Assembly: GCA_035647455.1 (NCBI GenBank)
Contig: DASRNI010000010.1
Location: 1-52,162, forward strand
DNA: 52,162 bases
Reading direction: 5' to 3'
Source of the DNA: UBA1361 sp035647455
GTDB lineage: Bacteria; Bacillota_I; Bacilli_A; RFN20; CAG-826
The translations under genes were made by a program, and so were the position numbers. Position 1 is the first letter of the stretch. Every line of letters starts with the position of its first letter. Positions 18,083 through 25,508 of the stretch are shown here, in pieces. The notes under the pieces were generated by a model that saw only the letters and a list, made by a program, of their open reading frames with translations, was not told where the DNA came from and made no database searches.

Positions 18083-19822
18083 ATGCTAAGAAGTGAATAT
18101 CCACGTCCTGATTTTGTGCGACCACTTTGGAAAAGTTTAAATGGTCCATGGTCATTTACATTCGATGATGCGCATGTTGGTCATGAACAAAACTTTACAG
18201 CAGGAAACAAGTTTAAACGCACAATTATCGTGCCTTTTGCCTTTCAAACAAGTTTAAGTGGAATTAATGAACAAGACTTTCACGATCATCTTTGGTATCA
18301 AAGAACGTTTAAAGTACCAGTAGCAATGCGCAAGAAACGCGTGATTTTACATTTTAATGCGGTTGACTATTATAGTGAAGTTTATCTTAATGGTGAATTA
18401 GTTGGTAAACATGAAGGCGGACAAACGGGCTTTAGTTTTGATATCACAAAGTTTCTTACTTACAAAACAGAGCGGCTTGTTGTTTATGCTTTCGACCCAT
18501 CGACTGACGAATATATTCCGCGCGGCAAACAGTATTGGAAAGAAAAACCCGAAAGTATTTGGTATAACCGCACAAGTGGAATATGGCAAAGTGTCTGGCT
18601 CGAAGCGGTTGAAGAAAATTATGTCCATGACGTTTTCTTTACCCCAGACTATGACGCAGGAATGATTGAAATTAAACTTAAAGTTAGTGATGCAAATATT
18701 GTACCAACATTAGTGGTTGATAAAAGACGCGTTAAACTTGAGTTTACTAAAGTCGATGAAAATACTTTAGTCGCTCATTATCACGCTTTAAAAACGAATC
18801 GTGACTATAAAACTAAATCATGGTCGCCAAGTAACCCATACTTATTTGATGTCCAAATAAAGTACGGCAAAGATGTTGTTACAACTTATTTTGGGATGCG
18901 GAAAATAAGTACTGAAGGCGGCAAAGTGCTTTTAAATAACGAACCGTACTACATGAAACTCGTTCTTGATCAAGGTTACTTTAAAGATGGGCTTTTAACC
19001 GCGCCAAGTATTGGTGACTTATTAAAAGATATCGAATTAGCGAAAGCAATGGGCTTTAATGGTGCGCGTAAACACCAAAAAGTTGAAGACAAATATTATA
19101 TGTACTTTGCCGATAAAATTGGTTTCCTTGTGTGGGGCGAAATGGCAAGTACCGTTAAGTTTAATCAAGAAAGTGCAAGGCGGACGATGAATGAATGGAA
19201 AAGCGTGTTACCACGCGACTATAACCATCCAAGTATCGTTTGTTGGGTCCCGCTTAACGAGTCCTGGGGTGTTTGGGAAATTAGTAAGGATAAAGCCCAG
19301 CAAGAGCATTCACTAGATTTATATAATTACATCCGTAATTACGACAAAACACGGCTCGTTGTCACAAATGACGGCTGGGAAATGACATTAACAGATATTT
19401 GTGCGATTCATAATTACCGGCACGGGAATATTGACGACTTAGCGACACAAGAAAAATTCCGTTATGATATTTCGACAAAAGAACGCTTATTAGCGAGTAC
19501 ACCGGCCGACCGACCAATTTACGTCCCCGGTTACAAGCATCGCGGTGAACCAATACTATTAACTGAATTTGGGGGTATTAGCTACGCGATTGATCAAGAT
19601 GGCTGGGGCTATAGTGCAGTTAAAAGTGGTGCAACGCTCGTTAAAGAATATAAACGAATTATGCAAGACATTAAAAACTCAAGCGCACTCGCTGGTTACT
19701 GTTATACCCAACTTACCGATGTTGAAGTCGAAATTAATGGTTTGCTGACGTATACACGTCAACCAAAAGTTAGTCTTATGGCAATCCGCCGGATTAACGA
19801 AATGATTAAGGAACGTTATTAG
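18083..19822 (+). CDS. Cytoplasmic GH2 family glycoside hydrolase
   Basis: 579 residues without a signal peptide, so cytoplasmic. Residues 1-165 are the GH2 sugar-binding jelly roll (PRPDFVRPLWKSLNGPWSF, then WYQRTF and HFNAVDYYSEVYLNG). A short Ig-like domain follows, and a TIM barrel from about 290. The acid/base is Glu393 in VPLNESWG, and the nucleophile is Glu495 in LLTEFGG. Members act as beta-galactosidases, beta-glucuronidases or beta-mannosidases. At 579 residues it lacks the C-terminal domains of LacZ. In this operon it likely trims imported oligosaccharides, perhaps removing a galactose or arabinopyranose unit. AGGAGG-like sequence (TGGAGGA) precedes the ATG. Confidence 0.9.
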   Translation: MLRSEYPRPDFVRPLWKSLNGPWSFTFDDAHVGHEQNFTAGNKFKRTIIVPFAFQTSLSGINEQDFHDHLWYQRTFKVPVAMRKKRVILHFNAVDYYSEVYLNGELVGKHEGGQTGFSFDITKFLTYKTERLVVYAFDPSTDEYIPRGKQYWKEKPESIWYNRTSGIWQSVWLEAVEENYVHDVFFTPDYDAGMIEIKLKVSDANIVPTLVVDKRRVKLEFTKVDENTLVAHYHALKTNRDYKTKSWSPSNPYLFDVQIKYGKDVVTTYFGMRKISTEGGKVLLNNEPYYMKLVLDQGYFKDGLLTAPSIGDLLKDIELAKAMGFNGARKHQKVEDKYYMYFADKIGFLVWGEMASTVKFNQESARRTMNEWKSVLPRDYNHPSIVCWVPLNESWGVWEISKDKAQQEHSLDLYNYIRNYDKTRLVVTNDGWEMTLTDICAIHNYRHGNIDDLATQEKFRYDISTKERLLASTPADRPIYVPGYKHRGEPILLTEFGGISYAIDQDGWGYSAVKSGATLVKEYKRIMQDIKNSSALAGYCYTQLTDVEVEINGLLTYTRQPKVSLMAIRRINEMIKERY

Positions 19823-19823
19823 A

Positions 19824-19853
19824 TTGCGCGTAAGTACACGCACAAACGCGCAA
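19824..19853 (+). other. Strong stem-loop between GH2 and CBM9 lipoprotein
   Basis: TTGCGCGT and ACGCGCAA form a perfect 8-bp GC-rich stem two bases after the GH2 stop, with a 14-base loop. No T tract follows, so it is a poor intrinsic terminator. It may stabilise the upstream mRNA 3' end or mark a processing site before the next lipoprotein. Confidence 0.55.
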
Positions 19854-19918
19854 CATTAATAATATAAAGAAGGGCGAAATGCTCAAATAATATAGCAATT
19901 TGATGAAAGGGGGAACAC

Positions 19919-21862
19919 ATGAAAAAAACATCAAAATTGTTGCCATTACTAATTCTATTAATGGCTTTAAGTGCTTGTAAGCCGCGTGAGTCGAGTTCAA
20001 AACCGACACCGGAACCAAGTACATCAGTTGTTGAGTCAACGAGTGACGTTGATCCAACTTCAACTGTGGAAGAACCTAGTGAAGAAGAAACAAGTATACC
20101 TGTTTCAACTGAACCAGACACAGAAATCCCAACTTCCGATGAGCCGTCTGTTTCAGAACCGGTTACATCAGAAGAGCCACCCGAGTCTTCAGAAGAACCA
20201 CCAGAGTCTTCGGAAGAACCTCCTGTGACTTCGGAAGAACCACCGGTATCTTCGGAGGAACCACCTTCGTCAGAACCAGAACCAGAACCTGAGTTGCCAC
20301 CGGCAATCGAACTTGGTGATGCACTTGACGCAGTGGCGAACCCGGGAACTGCTTATTTAGAAGTCAACGCTGAAAAAGTTGAAATAACTGAATCAGAAGT
20401 GGAAGACGAAGTATACACAGTTCGTTACGTTGCAACAACGGCTGATCTTGATGATTTAGTGCTTTACTTTAAACATCCAGAAGCAGAAACAGGCAAACGT
20501 TATGTTGTCTCGTTTGAAATTAACGTTGGCGTTCTTTTTGACGCAACGATTAACGGAAAAGTCTATTCACTTATTCGTGGTGATAATTCAATTGAGTTTA
20601 GTTATGAAGAAGGCGATGGTCCTTCACTCGTAATTAAGTTTGCTGCTGGTGAAGAATTAATTAAGTCAAACCGCGCAATTATTAGTGAACTCGCCTTTAG
20701 AGAGGTCGTCTACGATAAAGTTGAAGATCTCACAATTGATGGTGATTTAAGCGATTGGGAAAACTTACGCGCTTATGAGAATCCTTTAGTCTTACGCGGT
20801 GACCAACCTGATACCGAACACAAGAGTTTTGTAATTTACGGTGCCGTTACGGATGCAGGAATTTATTTAGCCGCCGAAGTTTATCACGACATATATAAAG
20901 CTGGTGGTGGTTTATGGTGGCAAGAATCTAACTTTGAATTTTTCATTGCTGGTAATAACCAATACTGGGTTAGCGCACGTAATGGCGGTGAGAAGAGCGG
21001 TAACGTTACCGAAGCAATGATGGTAACAACCGAAATAGAAGAAGATGGTATGGCAAACTACCATACGCTTGTTGAAGTGTTTGTTGCTAATGACAAACTT
21101 CCACCAGGTGGCGTTATTGAAGGCCAAGCCCGCGTTGGTTTTGCGTGGAAAACAGATGGCGATAACATTACTGGCGGTGAAGCTGCTGGTGGTGGCTATG
21201 ACCCATATTGGGTTCCAAAAGGCACATGGGTTAATAATGCTGACCAAACATACGTCACATATAACGGTATTTTCCTTGAAAACCAAGTCATTATTGATTT
21301 AGACCCAGAATTCTTAACCGTTGATGGTGATTTAAGTGATTGGGAAGAGTTAGATGCTTACAAAACAAACAATGTTTACCTTGAAGGTACTGGTGACACA
21401 AGTCACAAAAACGTAAGATTTATGGCCGTGTGGACAGAAGAAGGACTTTATGTTGCCGCGATTGCGCATCATGACGTCTTTATTGATGACGATGGAACAT
21501 GGCATATGAATACAAACCTTGAATTCTTTGTTAACGGTGGCAACCAATTCTTCGTTGCTGCTAACGGTGCCGTTGCAAACGGTGAAGGTGCGGTTGTAAG
21601 CAAAGCTTATGACGGCGAAGCAAACTTCGAAACAGTTATCGAAGCATTCGTCCCCGCAGCATTCTTCCCTGAAGGCGACATGCTCCGTGTTGGTTTCGCA
21701 TGGAAGACAAACGGTGACGTAATGACTGGTGGTGGCGGTAGTGATGGCGGACCAGATGCGTGGTGGTTTGCTGCAGGACACTGGCCAAGTAATGCGCAGG
21801 AACAATATTACGTGACAGCTGATGGCGTGTTTGTTGATAATCCAATAGTAGTACCTGCTTAA
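19919..21862 (+). CDS. Lipoprotein with two CBM9-like domains
   Basis: 647 residues, GGGGGAA ribosome site, lipobox LSAC (Cys19). Residues 20-125 are a linker with repeated SSEEPPE units and a PEPEPELP end, the longest linker in the window. Residues 130-265 form a beta-sandwich. Two homologous CBM9-like domains follow, each opening with TIDGDLSDWE/TVDGDLSDWE (about 270-455 and 460-645) and sharing AGVAWKT/VGFAWKT and a Gly-rich loop before a final strand. CBM9-like domains bind glycan chain ends. No catalytic motif is visible, so a surface glycan-binding role beside the GH43 enzymes is likely. Confidence 0.83.
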   Translation: MKKTSKLLPLLILLMALSACKPRESSSKPTPEPSTSVVESTSDVDPTSTVEEPSEEETSIPVSTEPDTEIPTSDEPSVSEPVTSEEPPESSEEPPESSEEPPVTSEEPPVSSEEPPSSEPEPEPELPPAIELGDALDAVANPGTAYLEVNAEKVEITESEVEDEVYTVRYVATTADLDDLVLYFKHPEAETGKRYVVSFEINVGVLFDATINGKVYSLIRGDNSIEFSYEEGDGPSLVIKFAAGEELIKSNRAIISELAFREVVYDKVEDLTIDGDLSDWENLRAYENPLVLRGDQPDTEHKSFVIYGAVTDAGIYLAAEVYHDIYKAGGGLWWQESNFEFFIAGNNQYWVSARNGGEKSGNVTEAMMVTTEIEEDGMANYHTLVEVFVANDKLPPGGVIEGQARVGFAWKTDGDNITGGEAAGGGYDPYWVPKGTWVNNADQTYVTYNGIFLENQVIIDLDPEFLTVDGDLSDWEELDAYKTNNVYLEGTGDTSHKNVRFMAVWTEEGLYVAAIAHHDVFIDDDGTWHMNTNLEFFVNGGNQFFVAANGAVANGEGAVVSKAYDGEANFETVIEAFVPAAFFPEGDMLRVGFAWKTNGDVMTGGGGSDGGPDAWWFAAGHWPSNAQEQYYVTADGVFVDNPIVVPA

Positions 21863-21914
21863 TAAGTTACGCAACTTATAAATAAAACAAAATAAACTAA
21901 ATAATTAACGTTTG

Positions 21915-21949
21915 ACAGCGTCTACACTTTCAAGGTGGGCGCTGTTTTT
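21915..21949 (+). terminator. Intrinsic terminator of carbohydrate operon
   Basis: ACAGCG pairs with CGCTGT, extended by GU and CG pairs towards a loop around TTTCAAG, and is followed by TTTTTA. It sits about 50 nt after the CBM9 lipoprotein stop. Confidence 0.8.
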
Positions 21950-22006
21950 ATATTGTTCAAGAAGCAAGGCTATTTAGTGCTACGAAGAATATGGTTAGGA
22001 AGAACG

Positions 22007-22022
22007 TGGTAAAATTAATTAA
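22007..22022 (+). promoter_or_regulatory. Extended -10 promoter giving a leaderless mRNA
   Basis: TGGTAAAAT at 22007-22015 is an extended -10 element. The ATG at 22022 begins seven bases after it, exactly where transcription should start. No ribosome site lies before the ATG. Confidence 0.6.
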
Positions 22023-22822
22023 TGACAAAAAATAGTAATAAACTAAATGAAAACACGCGTCGTAAATATATTTACGATCTTTTACTTTTAATTACGCTTT
22101 ATTTACTTATATCAACAAACTTTTATGCCGAATATATTATGTTTGAGTGGGTTTCTTACGTGGTTAAGTTCACTTTGCATAGTGGTTACCTTGTTTTAGC
22201 GTTTATCTTTATACATAAAAACATGCTCGACCGGCCATTGTTTAAAAAATTGACGCGTGACACTTTACTTTTTATTCCGTTTCTTATTGTAACGGTGAGT
22301 AACTTTGTTTTCGTTTTGTTTGCCCGTGACTTAGTTGTGCATGAAGTAAGTTGGCTTTATGTTCTGCTTGACGGGATCGCGCTTAACACTCTCCTTGTTG
22401 GAGCGGAAGAACTTTTGTTTCGTGCGCTTTTGTTAACTTTCTTTTTACGCAAAAGATCGCCGCTCCAAAGTATTTTATATAGTTCGCTTATTTTCGGCGC
22501 TGTTCATTTAGTTAATATTAGTAGCGTAGCGACAATTATTCCAGCGTTAGTTCAAGTTATTTATACGTTCTTTCTTGGTTTATTACTCGCGACAGCGTAT
22601 TACTTTACGGAGAACTTTATTGTCCCCTTTACGCTGCACTTTGTCTTTAACTTTTTTAATGACATACTTTTCGGGGCACTTTTTAGTGTTGAACAAGGGA
22701 TCTTGTTTTATACTATTAATAGTGTAATTATTGTTTTAAGTTTAACATACGGTGTTTGGCTTTATTATTACTTAATGCGAAAAAAAGGAGTCGAAGATGT
22801 ATCCAACATTATGGTTCATTGA
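22022..22822 (+). CDS. CPBP family intramembrane metalloprotease
   Basis: 266 residues with seven or eight membrane helices. The CPBP (CAAX protease and bacteriocin processing, Abi) motifs are present in order: EELLFR near residue 128, FGAVHL near 160 and HFVFNFFND near 205, supplying the Glu and His residues of the active site. Members cleave substrates inside the membrane or confer bacteriocin immunity. It ends in TGA and overlaps the next gene by 26 nt, so the two are translationally coupled. Coupling to an Lgt-family gene might hint at lipoprotein or peptide processing, but this is inference. Confidence 0.85.
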   Translation: MTKNSNKLNENTRRKYIYDLLLLITLYLLISTNFYAEYIMFEWVSYVVKFTLHSGYLVLAFIFIHKNMLDRPLFKKLTRDTLLFIPFLIVTVSNFVFVLFARDLVVHEVSWLYVLLDGIALNTLLVGAEELLFRALLLTFFLRKRSPLQSILYSSLIFGAVHLVNISSVATIIPALVQVIYTFFLGLLLATAYYFTENFIVPFTLHFVFNFFNDILFGALFSVEQGILFYTINSVIIVLSLTYGVWLYYYLMRKKGVEDVSNIMVH

Positions 22823-23552
22823 TTTATATACGGTTTTTATCTTAATTGGGCTTTTTATGAGTCTTTTTGTGGTTCATCTTTATGCCGAAAAAATTAAAAT
22901 GGCGCAAAAACTTAAACTCGATATTTTAATGATCGGGATTATTGCAATCTTTGCCGGCTTTATTGCGGCCGTTCTTTTTCAACTACTCTTTGACGTTATC
23001 AAAGGCAACGAAATTCGTCCGTTTGCAATGACTTTTTACGGTGGTCTTGTTGGTGGAATTGCCGCCTTTTTACTTTTATATTTTCTTTATATTAGCAAGA
23101 AACATGAAACTGCCGCTTTTCGTGATTTACTGATTATTGCCCCAGCAGCGATTACTATTGCCCACGCATTTGGCCGTGTTGGCTGTTTTTTTGCGGGTTG
23201 CTGCTACGGGATAGAAACAAATTCTTGGCTTGGTATGCAGTTTCCTGATTTACCGAATCCCGTCTATCCAACACAACTTTTTGAAGCACTGTTTCTTTTC
23301 TTACTCTTCGCTGTTCTTTTCTTTTTAGCGTTCTGGAAACATAATATTTACACGATGCCAACGTACTTAATTAGTTACGGTGTTTGGCGCTTTTTAATTG
23401 AATTTATTCGCGGTGACGAACGGGGTGCCTTCTTTTTAAGTTTATCACCTTCACAATGGTTCGCCCTTGTGGCTATCATAAGTGGCACGGTTCTTGCCGT
23501 TTTAATCGGTAAAAAAGTCATTCTAAGCGATAACGCTAAAAGCGTTCTTTAA
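22797..23552 (+). CDS. lgt: Prolipoprotein diacylglyceryl transferase family protein
   Basis: 251 residues with seven predicted membrane helices. FYGGLVGG and HAFGRVGCFFAGCCYG match the Firmicutes form of the Lgt signature, followed by YPTQLFEAL and FRGDERG. Lgt moves diacylglycerol from phosphatidylglycerol to the lipobox Cys of prolipoproteins at the membrane, which fits the many lipoproteins of this window. The Cys-rich signature differs from the RxxNFxNxE of E. coli Lgt, so a divergent family member with another role cannot be excluded. AAAGGAG precedes the ATG inside the upstream gene. Confidence 0.78.
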   Translation: MYPTLWFIDLYTVFILIGLFMSLFVVHLYAEKIKMAQKLKLDILMIGIIAIFAGFIAAVLFQLLFDVIKGNEIRPFAMTFYGGLVGGIAAFLLLYFLYISKKHETAAFRDLLIIAPAAITIAHAFGRVGCFFAGCCYGIETNSWLGMQFPDLPNPVYPTQLFEALFLFLLFAVLFFLAFWKHNIYTMPTYLISYGVWRFLIEFIRGDERGAFFLSLSPSQWFALVAIISGTVLAVLIGKKVILSDNAKSVL

Positions 23553-23602
23553 AATAAACAAAGCTTTTCTTTATAAAAAACAACAATTTTTAAAGTTCGA
23601 TT

Positions 23603-23618
23603 TGCTATAATTAAAGCA
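23603..23618 (+). promoter_or_regulatory. Extended -10 promoter giving a leaderless mRNA
   Basis: TGCTATAAT at 23603-23611 is a consensus extended -10. The ATG at 23618 is seven bases after it, coinciding with the predicted transcription start. No ribosome site is present. Confidence 0.65.
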
Positions 23619-24091
23619 TGATTAAAAAAGGTAATAAAGCGCCCGACTTTACACTTTTCGATACAAATAATAAAAGCATAACGTTAAGTAGTTTTCGTGG
23701 TCAAAAAGTTGTGCTTTACTTTTATCCGAAAGATAATACACCCGGCTGCACCGTCCAGGCAAAAAGTTTTCGTGATTACGACAAGGAACTCCAAGAACTT
23801 GGTTACACGGTAATCGGGATTTCGCGCGACACGGTTAAAACGCATTTTAACTTTAAACTTAAACACGAGTTACCGTTTGTTTTACTCGCTGATCCAGAGC
23901 GCGAAGTAATTAAAAAGTACGGTGTACTCAAAGAAAAGATGATGTTTGGTAAAAGAGTGCTCGGTACGGAACGCTCAACATTTGTAATTAATGAAGAAGG
24001 CGTAATAACGGATATTTTTAAAAATGTTAACGCGGCTAAAAGTAGTGCGGAACTTGTCGACTATCTGCGCGAAAAAGCGCAGGAAAACTAA
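23618..24091 (+). CDS. bcp: Thioredoxin-dependent peroxiredoxin, Bcp type
   Basis: 157 residues, the normal length for the Bcp/PrxQ family. YFYPKDNTPGCTVQAKSFRD holds the peroxidatic Cys44 and the conserved Arg. The second, resolving Cys found five residues later in many Bcp proteins is Lys here, so this is a 1-Cys form that would need an outside thiol partner. It reduces hydroperoxides in the cytoplasm. Later motifs VIGISRDTVKTHFNFKLKH and LLADPE also match the family. The gene appears to be leaderless. Confidence 0.92.
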   Translation: MIKKGNKAPDFTLFDTNNKSITLSSFRGQKVVLYFYPKDNTPGCTVQAKSFRDYDKELQELGYTVIGISRDTVKTHFNFKLKHELPFVLLADPEREVIKKYGVLKEKMMFGKRVLGTERSTFVINEEGVITDIFKNVNAAKSSAELVDYLREKAQEN

Positions 24092-24137
24092 ATAAAAGGC
24101 AAAAGGCAAATTAAAAGAGATTTTTTTACCGATTTGC

Positions 24138-24168
24138 TTTACACGCCTATATACGCGTGTGATATAAT
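24138..24168 (+). promoter_or_regulatory. rnf operon promoter with palindromic operator
   Basis: TATAAT at 24163-24168 is preceded by a TTTACA-like -35 with a long 19-bp spacer. A palindrome with perfect 6-bp arms, ACACGC and GCGTGT around eight bases (24141-24160), fills that spacer. A repressor or redox regulator binding there would control the rnf genes. It does not match the Rex consensus. Confidence 0.5.
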
Positions 24169-24192
24169 AACAACCGTTAAGGAGAAGTCATT

Positions 24193-25497
24193 ATGAAATT
24201 ATTTTCAACGATTGGCAGCCGTAGAATTCCTGGGCACAAAAACATTAGTGTGTGCCGTAAAGTTCAAACGTTGCCCCCAGAAAGCGTCTCGCACGTTTAT
24301 TTTCCGCTTGTAGCGGGTAACGGAGCGACGTGTGATCCAATTGTTAAAATTGGTGACAAAGTTAAGGTCGGAACAAAGATTGCATATCGTGAAGCAATGA
24401 GTGTTCCGCTTTTTAGTAGTGTTTCCGGAACAGTTACGGAAATTAAAAAACTCGTCAACATTACAAACGGAAGGCCGTGCGATCATATTGTGATTGAAAA
24501 CGACTTTAAAAACACACCCGAGAAACTGCTTACTCCCGTTAAGCTTGATGCACCGCGTGAGCATTTAATTGAAGCGATTAAAGAAGCAGGCATTCTTGGC
24601 ATGGGTGGTGCGGGTTTTCCGACGTGGTTCAAGTATCACACAGCGAAAGATATTCATACCGTCTTAATTAATGCGGTTGAATGTGAGCCATACTTAACAA
24701 CGGATTACTGTGCAATGCGTGACAGCGCTAGTGATATCGTGAGTGGTGCGCGCTACTTAGTCCGTGCCGCTGGTGCGGATAAAGCAATTATCGCGCTTAA
24801 AAAAGGTCGCGTTGAAGCGTATGAAGCACTTGTCGCTGCTAGTGAAGAGCATCCAGAAGTTACGATTCAGCTTGTCCCCGATAAATACCCAATGGGGTGG
24901 GAAGGGACACTTATTTACGAAGTCTTTAAAGCACGTTACGATAAACTCCCCAGTGAAGTTGGTGTTGTCGTTAATAACGCCCAAACCGCAGTTGCTGTTC
25001 ATAAAGCACTTGCAAAAGGCGAAGTAATTACAAGTCGCTTAATTACGGTTAGCGGTAACGCTGTTGTTAATCCCGGGAACATCGTTGTCCCAATCGGTAC
25101 ATTAGCCGAAGACGTCCTTAAACAGTTCGAAATTCGCAAAGATCTTGAATATTATTTATTGCCCGGTGGACCAATGACGAGTAAAAGTGCGCGTAACGCG
25201 ACCTTTGCTTTGCAAGTCGTTCACGGTGGGTTAACACTTTTAGAAAAAGTTAAATTTAGAACAGTGCCTTGTTTACGCTGTGGCGATTGTACAACTAATT
25301 GTCCGGTCGGACTTCAGCCTGTTGAAATTAAATTAGCGTTTGAAGCCCGTGACATGGTGCGTCTTGCGAAACTTGAAACAGCGCGCTGTGTTGACTGTGG
25401 GCTTTGTAGTTATGTTTGCCCAAGCAAAATTGAAGTAAGTGACATTGTCAGTAAAGCAAAAACGCTCTTACGGGTAATGCCACCGGCAGGAAAGTAA
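24193..25497 (+). CDS. rnfC: Rnf complex subunit RnfC
   Basis: 434 residues, ribosome site AAGGAG. RnfC is the soluble NADH/FMN-binding subunit of the membrane ferredoxin:NAD oxidoreductase (Rnf), which couples electron flow to ion pumping. The nucleotide-binding part is seen as GILGMGGAGFPTWFK near residue 135 and NAVECEPYLTTDY. Two 4Fe-4S sites follow: CLRCGDCTTNCP and CVDCGLCSYVCP near the C-terminus. First gene of the operon, under its own promoter. Length and motif order are normal for clostridial RnfC. Confidence 0.95.
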   Translation: MKLFSTIGSRRIPGHKNISVCRKVQTLPPESVSHVYFPLVAGNGATCDPIVKIGDKVKVGTKIAYREAMSVPLFSSVSGTVTEIKKLVNITNGRPCDHIVIENDFKNTPEKLLTPVKLDAPREHLIEAIKEAGILGMGGAGFPTWFKYHTAKDIHTVLINAVECEPYLTTDYCAMRDSASDIVSGARYLVRAAGADKAIIALKKGRVEAYEALVAASEEHPEVTIQLVPDKYPMGWEGTLIYEVFKARYDKLPSEVGVVVNNAQTAVAVHKALAKGEVITSRLITVSGNAVVNPGNIVVPIGTLAEDVLKQFEIRKDLEYYLLPGGPMTSKSARNATFALQVVHGGLTLLEKVKFRTVPCLRCGDCTTNCPVGLQPVEIKLAFEARDMVRLAKLETARCVDCGLCSYVCPSKIEVSDIVSKAKTLLRVMPPAGK

Positions 25498-25508
25498 GAG
25501 GTGAAAAG

